Numbered from the stretch's first letter, positions 17,558-27,444 are shown. The stretch: 45,227 bases of DNA from Klebsiella pneumoniae (GCA_945861635.1 CAMAWH010000040.1:1-45227); one strand, 5' to 3'. Notes: generated from the letters alone by a model not told the origin. Numbers and translations are program-made.

Positions 17558-19138
17558 TTACCGGGTGGGAACGTAGTAGAGCGTGCCACCGTCGAACAGG
17601 GGCGCGCTGAGAAGGAGGCCGTCGTGTCCACCGTCATCGACGCCGATGATGCCGGCACCGAACAGGTCGTTTGTACCCGGCCCCGTGGCTGTGACCGACG
17701 CCGCGTCAACGCCGAGTGTGCCGCCAGCCGACAGGACGTCATCCATGAACAGGTGGGCTTGTCCCGGTGATTTTCCGGGCTCCCCGACCATCAGGTCCGA
17801 ATGAAAGTTGCCATCGACATCCACAAACGCAACGGATGGGATGTTCGCCGCGTCGTATTGCACGATGCCGTCGATTATCGCCAGCGATTGCGACGCCGCG
17901 TCGATCTGGCTGATTCCGCCCGCGCCCCGGAAAACGGCCACCGTCCGTTCGTTTCCCGCGACGGCGTACCCAACGGCTGCGTAATCACCGCACCCGTCGT
18001 CATCGATATCCGAGCCCGTAAGCAGGAAGCCGCCGAGGTACGCATCCCGCAGGCCACCGCTGATCTCCAAGTCGGCCTCGGCGGTGGTGACGTTCACGCC
18101 ACCCGAGAGCGTCTCCGGCATGAACCCGAAGATACGCCCGGAATTCACCGCACCGCCGACGGCGGCGGGCGCCGAGATCAACAGGCCCGGCGTGCCCTCA
18201 CACTGGAAGTCCGCCGTGCCCAGCGCCTGACCGAGCAAAAGATCGCCCGGGTCTCCCGCGATGCGTTGACCCTCCGAAACCAACGTTTCCGCCACCGACA
18301 GGATGGTACCGACATCGTGGATCCACGCCCCTCCGGCCACGACACCGAGCGTGCTGACCACGATCGAACCCTCAAACGACGTGACGGCTGTTCCGATGGC
18401 CGAGGCACCGAGCACGCCATCGGCGATGATCGTGTGCAGCGCAATCGGCGCCAATCCGTCGAGATCGATGTTCTGGCGCACGCTGAAGGCGTCACCCTCG
18501 ACCACATACAGGGCGCCGTCACCGCTGCCGGTGCCGGGTGCCCCCACCATCCAATCCAACACCCCGTCATTGTCGAGGTCGGTGAGCATGTGCGCGTAGC
18601 CGACGCTGGCGTTGGCATCATCGGTGCCCATGCCGAGCAGTTCACTGCCAACGGAGGCCGAGCCGGTACGAAAATCCTCCACGCCCACCACTACGGCCGT
18701 GCCGGCCCCCGGCAGCGCGATCGACAGCAATTCAACGGCGGCTGCGTCCACGCCGCGGGCAAAAAATACGGCCTGACCGCCTGCGCCCGGCCGGTTCGCC
18801 GCATGAACGTAGTTGATCACGGTCTCCGAAATCATCGTATCGCAATCCTGGTCCACTTCGTCAAAATACTCAGCCGCAGCCGGGTAGATCGCATCGTCAC
18901 CGTCATCACAATCATCCCCTCCACCCGACTCGGCGACATGACCATCTCCATCGGCATCGATCCCCTCCGACGTGTCGTTCGTATCCGACGTATCGTTCGT
19001 ATCCGCCGTGTCCTCCGAATCCGCCGTATCCGCCGAGTCCGCGCTGTCCACAACCCCCGATCCCGAGTCCAACGGCACGCCGGTATCGACAAGGATCGGG
19101 GGAAGGCAACCGGCAAGCAGGAACAGGGAGAGCCTCAT
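17558..19138 (-). CDS. FG-GAP/MopE-type surface lipoprotein
   Basis: 526 residues. The lipobox LLAGC gives lipidation at Cys11. A D/S/T/A linker (about 30-58, DSADSADTADSEDTADTNDT) is followed by one MopE-like putative metal-binding motif (DADGDGHVAESGGGDDCDDGDDAIYPAA). FG-GAP beta-propeller blades then follow (LTDLDNDGVLDWMVGAPGTGSGDGALYVVEG, DIDDDGCGDYAAVGYAVAG, DVDGNFHSDLMVGEPGKSPGQAHLF), each with a Ca-binding DxDxDG-type loop. It is likely an outer-surface adhesin or binding protein. It is the first gene of the minus-strand run and divergent from the lipoprotein at 19200, with 61 bp between them. Confidence 0.9.
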   Translation of the reverse strand: MRLSLFLLAGCLPPILVDTGVPLDSGSGVVDSADSADTADSEDTADTNDTSDTNDTSEGIDADGDGHVAESGGGDDCDDGDDAIYPAAAEYFDEVDQDCDTMISETVINYVHAANRPGAGGQAVFFARGVDAAAVELLSIALPGAGTAVVVGVEDFRTGSASVGSELLGMGTDDANASVGYAHMLTDLDNDGVLDWMVGAPGTGSGDGALYVVEGDAFSVRQNIDLDGLAPIALHTIIADGVLGASAIGTAVTSFEGSIVVSTLGVVAGGAWIHDVGTILSVAETLVSEGQRIAGDPGDLLLGQALGTADFQCEGTPGLLISAPAAVGGAVNSGRIFGFMPETLSGGVNVTTAEADLEISGGLRDAYLGGFLLTGSDIDDDGCGDYAAVGYAVAGNERTVAVFRGAGGISQIDAASQSLAIIDGIVQYDAANIPSVAFVDVDGNFHSDLMVGEPGKSPGQAHLFMDDVLSAGGTLGVDAASVTATGPGTNDLFGAGIIGVDDGGHDGLLLSAPLFDGGTLYYVPTR

Positions 19139-19199
19139 GGGTCAACCTCACCCCCGTGCTAACCGGGCCAGCCGCAGCAGACGCGCTACATTCCGCGCC

Positions 19200-19688
19200 A
19201 TGCGCCTTTTGCTCGCGACCGCACTCCCGATTGGACTCTCAACGTTGTTTTTGTTCGCGTCCGCCTGCGCTCCGCCTCCATACACGCCGGACGCGGAGGA
19301 CAGCGGAAGCGTCGACGCCGACGCCATCGGTATCCAATTGCTGTACCCCTCACCGGAAGTGACCGTCACGGGCTGCGCCATGGTCGTCGCGGAAATCACC
19401 GGCCTGACCCTTATTTCTCCGCCGATGGATGGGAGCCCTCCGGAAGCCGTGGAGGGTCAGGGTCACTGGCACATCAGCTACGCCGACACGTACCAGATCT
19501 GCACGAAGCCATACTGTCTGGTCGGCTTCGACGAAACCACGGGAGATGGCCCGCTGTTGCTCACGGCCGCGCTCGTGGACAACCTGCATTCGCCGGTGCT
19601 CGACGCGGATGACAAGGCCATCGAGGCGGCCGTGCCCGTCAATGTGACGCTGGGTGAGTGCACGGAAGGTACGCCTGTCCCCTACTAG
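19200..19688 (+). CDS. Hypothetical lipoprotein
   Basis: 162 residues. The signal MRLLLATALPIGLSTLFLFASAC gives a lipidated Cys23. The mature domain (VTVTGCAMVVAEITGLTLI ... GQGHWHISYADTYQICTKPYCLVGF) has a His/Trp-rich strand and four cysteines. It looks like a small beta-sandwich but matches no family I can name with confidence. The ATG at 19200 places the signal at the N-terminus although the open frame extends 228 bp upstream. The kinase gene follows after 37 bp. Confidence 0.78.
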   Translation: MRLLLATALPIGLSTLFLFASACAPPPYTPDAEDSGSVDADAIGIQLLYPSPEVTVTGCAMVVAEITGLTLISPPMDGSPPEAVEGQGHWHISYADTYQICTKPYCLVGFDETTGDGPLLLTAALVDNLHSPVLDADDKAIEAAVPVNVTLGECTEGTPVPY

Positions 19689-19725
19689 CCCGACGCTTAC
19701 GGGGTCTACGGGACAGACGACCCCG

Positions 19726-21396
19726 ATGCGAACCGGCGCCACCGAATCCGGCGGAACGTCGCGGCGCTTCGTGCTCCAGACCACTCTGGGTGAGGGCACG
19801 TTCGGCGCCGTTTATCTGGCGGACATGGAGAGCGCGGGGGGCTTCAAACGTCGTGTTGCCCTCAAGCTACTACACCCCAACTGGGACCCCGGAAGTGATG
19901 CGGGCAGGCGGCTCCGAGACGAGGCTCGGCTGCTCGGACGCCTGGATCATCGCCACATCGTGCGCGTGGACGATCTGCTGCGGTTGGACGGCCGATGGGC
20001 GCTCGTCATGGAGTACGTTCCGGGAGCGGATTTGGAGGTCGTCGTGCAGACGACGCGCGCAGTGCACGGCGAATTTCCTGTGGTCGCGGCGCTGAACGTG
20101 ACCGAGGCCATCGCAAGCGCGATGCACGCGGCCTACCACGCCCCGGGAGACGACGGCCGGGCGATGAACGTGATTCACCGCGACATCAAGCCGTCGAACA
20201 TCCGGCTCTCCGAAACCGGCGAAGTGAAGGTGCTCGACTTCGGTGTTGCACGCGCAGATTTCGCGGGCCGGGAGTCCAAGACGGAGCGCGTTCGCTACGG
20301 CTCGCTCGGGTACATGGCGCCGGAACGACTGCTCGGCGGAGAAGAAGTGCTCGCGGGTGACGTGTATGCCGTCGGGGCGGTGCTCTACGAGCTGCTCTGC
20401 CTGACGACGCTGGGTCGGGCAGAACTGGGAATGGAGGCGCAGGCTACACAGGTTGCGCGCGCCCAAGCCGCCATTCTCGAACGTCTCGGCGAGCAGGGAG
20501 AGGAATTGGCAGCGTTCATAGGCCGTATGCTCGCGTACGCCCCGGAGGGCCGCCCGACGCTGGAGGAGGTGGAAGCCGAAACGCGCCGCTTGGCGCGAAC
20601 GTTTGGTGATGACGACATCGTGACCTTTGCCCGTGCGCGACTTCCCGCCATGCGCGCCGATGCCGACGAGTCGGTGAAGGGGCGCATCATGGAGGAGTCG
20701 CCGAGCGGCGGGCAACCCGTCGTCAACTCGGGGACGCTGGTCTTGCCGATGGACGCGCCCGCGGCGTCGACCCTCGTTTCCGCCGAGGCGTCGTCTGCAA
20801 ACCAGGCGCCCGCACCGCGAACGACCCTGTACGTGACGGCGGCGCTTACGACGATTTTCGCGATCGTGATCGGCGGCGCTTTCCTCTACCCGTGGGAACC
20901 GCACGAGCGGCCCGTTGCGCCTGCGGCCGTGGCTCGCCCTGAACCAGCCGCGATTCCGACGCCGAGCGCACCCGTGACCCCGGACAACGCGCCGCCGGCC
21001 CCGGTGCTTCCGGCCTCGGTGGCGCCGCCGACCCCGCCGGCCCGCACGCCGGCGGCCCCCACGGCGGTGGCGCAGCGGGCGCCGGCCCCCTCCCCGAAAG
21101 CAGCCGCCCCTGCCCTACCCCCCGAGGCCGCCTCGACCGCGCCAGCATCGACGGTGCCCTCCGCCTCGACGCCGCGCCTCCGCTCGGCAAAATTCTCGCT
21201 CACCGGCGGTGAAAACCTGACCGTCGATTGCGGCGGGGTCACCGGAAGCGGGCAGGCGAGCGTACTTTTACGCGACTTTCCGGCCGGTCCCTGCGCAATC
21301 CGCTCCGGCGGAAAGGCCGCCGTCATCACGCTCGACGCGCCCCGGGGCGTTGACTGCACGCTCAGTCCAAGTGGAGACAGCCTGACATGTCGCTGA
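19726..21396 (+). CDS. Transmembrane Ser/Thr protein kinase (PknB-like)
   Basis: About 556 residues. The cytoplasmic kinase domain (15-290) has the Gly loop GEGTFGAVY, K47 in ALK, E66, HRDIKPSN with D153, D171 in DFG, and APE. A membrane helix lies at about 367-388 (VTAALTTIFAIVIGGAFLY). A long Pro/Ala-rich extracytoplasmic spacer (about 395-490) leads to a small C-terminal domain with three cysteines (LTVDCGGVTGSG ... GPCAIRSGG ... VDCTLSPSGDSLTC). The spacer could span the periplasm. I chose the ATG at 19726; a GTG at 19654 would overlap the preceding gene. The stop overlaps the outer-membrane protein gene by 10 bp. Confidence 0.92.
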   Translation: MRTGATESGGTSRRFVLQTTLGEGTFGAVYLADMESAGGFKRRVALKLLHPNWDPGSDAGRRLRDEARLLGRLDHRHIVRVDDLLRLDGRWALVMEYVPGADLEVVVQTTRAVHGEFPVVAALNVTEAIASAMHAAYHAPGDDGRAMNVIHRDIKPSNIRLSETGEVKVLDFGVARADFAGRESKTERVRYGSLGYMAPERLLGGEEVLAGDVYAVGAVLYELLCLTTLGRAELGMEAQATQVARAQAAILERLGEQGEELAAFIGRMLAYAPEGRPTLEEVEAETRRLARTFGDDDIVTFARARLPAMRADADESVKGRIMEESPSGGQPVVNSGTLVLPMDAPAASTLVSAEASSANQAPAPRTTLYVTAALTTIFAIVIGGAFLYPWEPHERPVAPAAVARPEPAAIPTPSAPVTPDNAPPAPVLPASVAPPTPPARTPAAPTAVAQRAPAPSPKAAAPALPPEAASTAPASTVPSASTPRLRSAKFSLTGGENLTVDCGGVTGSGQASVLLRDFPAGPCAIRSGGKAAVITLDAPRGVDCTLSPSGDSLTCR

Positions 21397-22802
21397 TCCT
21401 GTTTTCACCTCTTGCGCTGGCGGCACGCATCTATTGGACGGCCCCGCCGTCGGATGCGGACGCGGCGGCCATCGCCCGGACCCTCCCCGACGCAACGGCG
21501 GCGCCGATCCACGACTTGATCACCGGCGGCGCACCATCGGAAGACCCCGCCGCGGCCATCGACGCCCTGCGTCGTGAGTTGGAGGCCGTTCGCCCGCTCG
21601 CCGATCAGTTCGACGGGGAGTTGCAAATCATGGCGCGCCTCTCGAAAGCCACGAGCGAAGTGCGTGCGTTGCGTGATCCGGCGGATGCAGAATTGCTCTG
21701 GCGCGCGTTGGTGTTCGAGGGTTTTGCCGTTCACCGGTATTTTCAGGACAAGCTGGGCGACGATCCGGCGGCGGCACCCTACCGCACGGGCGAGGGATTG
21801 GCAGCGCTGCCGACGCCCTGGCTCGACGCCGTCGGCATCATGGGGCCGCGCAAGCCCAACGACGCCGACCTGCCGGAGCCGAACGAGAAGCTGGCGTACG
21901 ACGCCGTGCGCGCCACGGCCACGGTGATGCCGGCCGCGCTCGTCGAGGTCGGAGCGCTTGCGTCGGGTAGCAGTATTCGCCTTGACGGGCAGGTCGTGGA
22001 GCCACGGCAGGGCGTCCGCACGCTCGTCGTTCCCGGGCGTCATCTCTTCCGCATCGAGTCCGGCGGCGCCGTCCTGATGTCGGTGGACACCCGGTTCAAA
22101 CCGTCTGCGAACGCAATCCTGACGGCCCCCTTTGGGCCAACCGAACGTGATGCGCTCGTGACGCTGGCGAACCGCGGAAGCGGCTGGGACGTGCCCGCCG
22201 CGGCGATGGTGCCCATCGGTGGCGTGGGTGAACCGGTGTACCTCGCGATTCCGGGCCAGCCGCGTCTTCTTCGGGTCGATTCGGGAAAGGCCGAAGCCGT
22301 GCGCATCACGACGGACGCCGCGTCCAAACGCTTCGCTGCGCGCGTTGCGGTCGGCGCGGGTTGGGTGTCCGATGGCGACTTCTTCCTGCTGCACGTCGAG
22401 GACGGCGCGCCGTACGACGAATCCAGCGTCAACGCAGGGACGCCCGCATTCTCCGTCGGCGGAGAGGCCAGGTTTGGCACGTTCGCCGCTGGGGTAGGCG
22501 TTGACGCGCAGATCGCAACGGGAGAATACCACTCGCTCACGACGGGAGCGGAGGAAACGCGCGCGTTTGTCTACCCGCACGTTGCGGTCGGTGTTCCGTG
22601 GGTGCAGGCCACCGTCGGGTACCTCTTTCCGTGGCACGTCGGCGTCGGGGCGCAGGCGCACCTCGGCGTGTACAAGGGCGTCGAAGTCTTCGCGTCCGGC
22701 GTCTACGGACTTGGACTCGAACAGGATCGCGGTGCCGACCCGGCGTTCCAGCCCCAGCCGCTGATCGGCGCGTGGGGCGGGGTCGCGTACCGGTTCGATT
22801 GA
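21387..22802 (+). CDS. Outer-membrane beta-barrel protein with a PEGA-like domain, kinase partner
   Basis: 471 residues with signal MSLILFSPLALA. Residues about 15-190 are mostly helical and alanine-rich. About 195-240 resemble a PEGA repeat (SSIRLDGQVVEPRQGVRTLVVPGRHLFRIESGG). The last 150 residues alternate as transmembrane strands (FAARVAVGAGWVSDGDFFLL, VGVGAQAHLGVYKGVEVFASGVYG) and end in GGVAYRFD, a barrel-type terminus. It overlaps the kinase gene by 10 bp, so the two are coexpressed. The kinase's periplasm-spanning tail could touch this barrel. The architecture parallels the PEGA-like plus barrel half of the caspase protein at 5712. Confidence 0.82.
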   Translation: MSLILFSPLALAARIYWTAPPSDADAAAIARTLPDATAAPIHDLITGGAPSEDPAAAIDALRRELEAVRPLADQFDGELQIMARLSKATSEVRALRDPADAELLWRALVFEGFAVHRYFQDKLGDDPAAAPYRTGEGLAALPTPWLDAVGIMGPRKPNDADLPEPNEKLAYDAVRATATVMPAALVEVGALASGSSIRLDGQVVEPRQGVRTLVVPGRHLFRIESGGAVLMSVDTRFKPSANAILTAPFGPTERDALVTLANRGSGWDVPAAAMVPIGGVGEPVYLAIPGQPRLLRVDSGKAEAVRITTDAASKRFAARVAVGAGWVSDGDFFLLHVEDGAPYDESSVNAGTPAFSVGGEARFGTFAAGVGVDAQIATGEYHSLTTGAEETRAFVYPHVAVGVPWVQATVGYLFPWHVGVGAQAHLGVYKGVEVFASGVYGLGLEQDRGADPAFQPQPLIGAWGGVAYRFD

Positions 22803-22833
22803 GGGCTGGCGCTCGCGCCGCTTTTACGGCGAC

Positions 22834-25800
22834 TTACCGCGCGCCCGTCACCAGGTACGCCGCGCCGCTTGCGGCGCCGCCGAGGTCAGAGGCCGTTGCG
22901 CCGATGAGCATGTCGTCCACACCGTCGCCGTCGGCATCCCCTGGCGACGTTACGAGCGCTCCCGACGCATCACTCGCCGCTTCTCCCTCAAACGCGGCGT
23001 CGCCCGCCGCGAGTGACATCGTCCCCGTGAGCGGGCCATACAGCAGATAGGACATTCCCGCGGCGGTCGTCGTGGCCGCGGATGCGCCGATCAGCACCTC
23101 ACCGTAGCCATCGGCATCCAGATCTCCGGGTCCGGTGACCGAACTGCCCGCGTGATCGCCGGTGGCTTCTCCAGTGAAGATGGCGTCGGCCGTCGAAACG
23201 CTCACGGTGCCGGTGGGCACGTTGGTGAACAGCCAGGCGCTACCCGCGTCGGACCCAGACAGGTCCGAGGTCGTGGAGCCGAGGATGAAGTCGCTGCGCC
23301 CATCGCCATCGATGTCCCCGGCGTTCGCCAGCGCCGTGCCGAGCGCATCACTGGCCGCACGCCCCGTCACCTTGGCGTCTGCGGCCGACAACGACGCCGA
23401 CGACGGCGGTCCGAGGATCAGGTAGACGGCGCCCGCCGTTGTGGCGCTGGTATCACTGCCGGTGGCGCCGACGAGCAGGTCGATCAGACCGTCCCCATCG
23501 ACGTCTCCCGCGCCCGCGACACGCATGCCGGCGTTGTCACTTGCCCTCTCCCCTTCCAGGATGGCGTCCGCCGCCGAAGCATCGGTGTCACCCGTGACCG
23601 GCCCGAAGAACACGAAGGCTCCACCCCCGGCCGAGGCACCAGCGTCGTAGTACGGGGCACCGAGGAACACGTCATCATCGCCATCTCCGCTGCTATCGCC
23701 GGGCGCGCTCACGCCGTAGCCGAGGCCGTCTCCAGCGATCTCCCCCTCGATCTTCCAGCCGGCCGCACCCAGCGATCCATTCGTCGCCGTGCGACCGGAA
23801 ACGATGTAGACCGCGCCGCCGTTCGATCCTGCGTCGTCGTCATTGGGTGCCGACACGATGGCGTCGTTGTACGCATCACCATCGAGATCTTCCCCGATGG
23901 AAACGGCATACCCGGCGGAATCTCCGCTGCGCTCTCCGTACATGCGCACGGCGCTCGTTCCGCCGAGATCCTCCGCGCCAGCGAAGGGCCCGTGGATCAA
24001 CCACGCCGCACCCGCGTCGGAATAGGCCGAATCGCTCGACGCCCCGCCCACGAGCACGTCGACAACGCCGTCGTCGTCCATATCTCCACCATCCGCCGCG
24101 CCACCGGACGCATCTCCAGCGGCCTCTCCGTAAAAGACGGTAGACGCGTCGTAGAGGTTTTCGGCGCCCGACCAACGACAACCCGGCGCGCGGCCGTCAC
24201 AGTCGTTGTCCACGGCATCTCCACAAATCTCGGTTGCGCCGGGGTAGGCCGCGGGGTCGGTGTCGTCACAATCGTCGCAACTGCCGACGCCGTCTCCATC
24301 GTCGTCAAAACCGTCGTCAGCTACGCCGTTGCAGTCGTTGTCGACGGCATCGCAAATCTCGACCGCGCCCTCGTTTGCGCTGGCGTCGTCGTCGTCACAA
24401 TCCCCGGCAAGGCGAATGTAGCCGGCGGGGGGTGGACACTCCGTGGTGGCCGTCGTGTCGTCGCCAAAACCGTCTCCATCGAGATCGGCATACCAGTTTG
24501 GCGAGACGACGGAAGGATCCGTGTCATCACAATCCATCACGCACGTGCCGCTGGAGCAGTCCTGGCATCCTGCAACGCCGTCCTCGTCGAGGTCCGCTTC
24601 GTCTCCGGCAACGTCTCCGTCACAGTCATTGTCGATGCCGTCACACAGTTCGGGGCTGGACGGGAAGCGCGTGGCGTCGGCGTCGTCACAATCCGCGTCA
24701 CACACGAGATCGCCGTCCGCATCGGCATCGACCTCGTCGGCCGGAATCGTGCCGTCACAATCGTTGTCGAACCCGTCACATTCCTCGTCCGCGCCGTCAA
24801 ACACTGTCGCATCTGCGTCGTCACAATCTCCGCACCATTCGTTCTGGCCGTCACCATCGACGTCCGTGTCGTCGTCTTCCGTCCATTCGACGTGGATCTG
24901 CTGCGAGTAGAGTCGGGTGGCGTCGGGGTTGGTCGTGACGAGCGTGGGAGCGGCACCAGCGGTGTAACGAATCGCGCCGATCGGCAGCATGCTCGCGTCT
25001 TCCGTCAGGGTCGGAGAGCGATCCTGCCGCGTCTCCATCGCATCCGTGCTCCCGACGGCAAGCAGGTAATAGTGCCCCGACTCCAAGGAAATGTCGAGGG
25101 TTTCCGATTCGTACCAGGCGTCGCTGCCCGTGGACGCGTCATCGGAGGAGGCCAAGAGCGTGTAGGTACCTGTCTCCGCGATGGCCTCGTAGATGGCAAA
25201 CGTCGTTCCGCTTGCGCCCGGGTCCATGTCCACTTCGAATGTCGTGAGCGTCAGGTCGCGTGATGGCACGTAGACGTTGCCGCGCAGTTCGTCACTTGCG
25301 CTTACGTTCAGGGTGCCAGCGTCGAACGCGCCGTCGGCGACGGTCGGCCCGCCCGTCACGTCGACATGGCCATCACAATCGTTGTCCACGCCGTCGCAAA
25401 TTTCCGCGGCGCCCGGGTTCACGTCGGCATCGGCGTCATCGCAATCCGTTCCGCTGGAGCACGCGGTTTCGTCCGCGTACCCATCCGCGTCGGCATCGAA
25501 ATCTTCATCGATCGATCCATCACAATCCTCATCCACACCGTCACAGGTTTCCGTGCCGCCCGGACGAATCGATGCGTCCGCGTCGTCACAGTCATCCCCG
25601 CCCCAGAGGGGGTCGTCGGACCCATCGCCATCGGCGTCACGCTCGACCGTGAAGGTGGCACTTGCGGCCACGCTTTCCCCGTCGTCGTTGAGGACGGAGA
25701 CATCCACGAAGTGATCTCCCGACGTGAGGTCGGTGACGTCATGCGTGAGCGTGTAGGTCATGCACAAGTCGTCACAGTCCCCGCCGCATTCTCCCGGCGA

Positions 25801-27444
25801 GGCCGCGGGCGAGGGTGTCCCGCTGATCGCGACCCCGTCGATGAGGAAGGAAACGGTGTCGATGCCCTGATCGTCGGCCACGAGCGCGGAGAACGTGGCC
25901 GTTGGCGTCACGACGCCCGTCGGCTCCAGGATCTCGGCCGTGAGGGATTGATCGACGTTGACTGTCACGCTCGTGGTCGCGCTCAGGCCGAGGCTGTCGA
26001 CCACGGTGGCTTCCAGCGCCCTCTCCCCCGGGTCCATCACGCACGTGTCGATGGTCGCGCGGTACGGCACACGGTCATCCACGCCGACCTCCACACCGTC
26101 CATCGTGAACGTCACCGCGGTGGATCCCGAGGTGTTCGTGCACTCCGCAACCGCGTACAGCGTGCCCTCGACGTCGTCTCCATCCAGCGGATCGGTGATC
26201 GTGATGGTCGGCGGATCTCCGGCGATGACGGTAATGTCGTGCCCCGTGACGTTACCTGCGGCGTCAAACGCGCGCATGTCGATGTCCACGGCCTCTTGTT
26301 TTCCCGAAGCGTCCCAGATCCAGGTCCACGGCGGTTCCGTCAATTCGGTCTGTTCCACCCCGTCGATCGAGAGTCGGACCAGCGCTACGCCGTTCTCGTC
26401 TTCTGCGGACACGTCGATCGTGACGTCACCGCCGACACCATCCCCATCGGCGGGCGTGACGATCCACGCATTGGGGGGCGTGTGGTCAACCACGATGGCG
26501 TTGCGACTCTCCGCACGCTGTCCGCCCGCGTCCGTCACAAAAGCGGAGACGATGTGCGCACCCTCGGTGACTGCCGTCGTGTCCCACGCAAAACCCCACG
26601 GGGCCTCATTCGTGGACCAGGCCACCGCGCCGTCGACGGCGAATTCCACGATGTCCACATCCGACTCGCCCGTGAGGAGAATCTCTACGTCCTCGGAAAA
26701 GTCGATGTACTCGCCATCGTCCGGCTCCGCGAGCGTGATGCCGGGCCACTCATCACACGCATCGGCGCCGCCCGTGTCTTCCGTGCCGTTCTGGATCTCG
26801 ATATCGATGCGATCCGACACCAGCAGGCCGGACGCGAGTTCGGCGACGGCGGTGAGGGTGTGTGCGCCATTCTCCCTCTTCGTCGAGTCGAACTCCCAGT
26901 CGAAGGGCGTGTGGTTGTCGGCATCCTGGGCCGATGCGTCCACGAGGATGTAGACCTGGGTGGCCGGCTCCGAAACGTACACGGTGACGGGTACGTCACC
27001 GCAGACGACCGCGCCTGCCGGTGGAGTGATGATCGAAACCAGATCCGGCGAGGCGCCTGCTGGATCGAGGACCACGACCCGCACGGTGTCACTGCCGATG
27101 TTTCCAGCCTCGTCGGCCGCCAGGATGGTGATGTCGTGTTCACCGTTCGGAACGCCCGTCGTGTCCCATACGGGCGCCCAGGGCGGGTCCTCAAGGTCAA
27201 TGGCGGTGACGCCATCGATTTCCATTCGGACGGCGATAATATCCCCTTTGTCCTCGATTTGTACCTGCACGCTGACCGAGCCGGTGACTTCATCCGCCGC
27301 CGCGGGCGAGCGAATGTCCACCACGGGCGAGACGTTGTCGGGCGGACTGCCATCTCCCTTCGATCCGGGCTCACGCACGGCCTCGGTGCACGCGAGTGCG
27401 AGGCCCGAAAAGAGGAACATGGGGGTACGCATCGGGATACGCAT
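22834..27444 (-). CDS. Giant Ig-like / MopE / FG-GAP surface lipoprotein
   Basis: About 1536 residues. The lipobox LALAC puts the lipid on Cys19; the ATG at 27444 has GGAG 5 nt upstream, while the open frame runs further without support. In order: five or six bacterial Ig-like domains (about 35-600; pattern VTFTMDGVEVGVDDRVPYRATIDT), two MopE-like motifs, and an inserted beta domain (YVPSRDLTLTTFEVDMDPGASGTTFAIYEA). About five more MopE motifs follow (CDGIDNDCDGDVAGDE etc.), then seven FG-GAP blades ending in AAYLVTGAR. The Asp-rich loops predict extensive calcium binding. It is likely an adhesin or matrix protein, divergent from the SUMF1-like gene. Confidence 0.92.
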   Translation of the reverse strand: MRIPMRTPMFLFSGLALACTEAVREPGSKGDGSPPDNVSPVVDIRSPAAADEVTGSVSVQVQIEDKGDIIAVRMEIDGVTAIDLEDPPWAPVWDTTGVPNGEHDITILAADEAGNIGSDTVRVVVLDPAGASPDLVSIITPPAGAVVCGDVPVTVYVSEPATQVYILVDASAQDADNHTPFDWEFDSTKRENGAHTLTAVAELASGLLVSDRIDIEIQNGTEDTGGADACDEWPGITLAEPDDGEYIDFSEDVEILLTGESDVDIVEFAVDGAVAWSTNEAPWGFAWDTTAVTEGAHIVSAFVTDAGGQRAESRNAIVVDHTPPNAWIVTPADGDGVGGDVTIDVSAEDENGVALVRLSIDGVEQTELTEPPWTWIWDASGKQEAVDIDMRAFDAAGNVTGHDITVIAGDPPTITITDPLDGDDVEGTLYAVAECTNTSGSTAVTFTMDGVEVGVDDRVPYRATIDTCVMDPGERALEATVVDSLGLSATTSVTVNVDQSLTAEILEPTGVVTPTATFSALVADDQGIDTVSFLIDGVAISGTPSPAASPGECGGDCDDLCMTYTLTHDVTDLTSGDHFVDVSVLNDDGESVAASATFTVERDADGDGSDDPLWGGDDCDDADASIRPGGTETCDGVDEDCDGSIDEDFDADADGYADETACSSGTDCDDADADVNPGAAEICDGVDNDCDGHVDVTGGPTVADGAFDAGTLNVSASDELRGNVYVPSRDLTLTTFEVDMDPGASGTTFAIYEAIAETGTYTLLASSDDASTGSDAWYESETLDISLESGHYYLLAVGSTDAMETRQDRSPTLTEDASMLPIGAIRYTAGAAPTLVTTNPDATRLYSQQIHVEWTEDDDTDVDGDGQNEWCGDCDDADATVFDGADEECDGFDNDCDGTIPADEVDADADGDLVCDADCDDADATRFPSSPELCDGIDNDCDGDVAGDEADLDEDGVAGCQDCSSGTCVMDCDDTDPSVVSPNWYADLDGDGFGDDTTATTECPPPAGYIRLAGDCDDDDASANEGAVEICDAVDNDCNGVADDGFDDDGDGVGSCDDCDDTDPAAYPGATEICGDAVDNDCDGRAPGCRWSGAENLYDASTVFYGEAAGDASGGAADGGDMDDDGVVDVLVGGASSDSAYSDAGAAWLIHGPFAGAEDLGGTSAVRMYGERSGDSAGYAVSIGEDLDGDAYNDAIVSAPNDDDAGSNGGAVYIVSGRTATNGSLGAAGWKIEGEIAGDGLGYGVSAPGDSSGDGDDDVFLGAPYYDAGASAGGGAFVFFGPVTGDTDASAADAILEGERASDNAGMRVAGAGDVDGDGLIDLLVGATGSDTSATTAGAVYLILGPPSSASLSAADAKVTGRAASDALGTALANAGDIDGDGRSDFILGSTTSDLSGSDAGSAWLFTNVPTGTVSVSTADAIFTGEATGDHAGSSVTGPGDLDADGYGEVLIGASAATTTAAGMSYLLYGPLTGTMSLAAGDAAFEGEAASDASGALVTSPGDADGDGVDDMLIGATASDLGGAASGAAYLVTGAR

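Noticed and set aside
22803..22833. Terminator between the convergent genes at 22802 and 22834
   Set aside because: Only a short GC-rich stretch with CGCTTTTACGGCG; no stable stem followed by a T-run.
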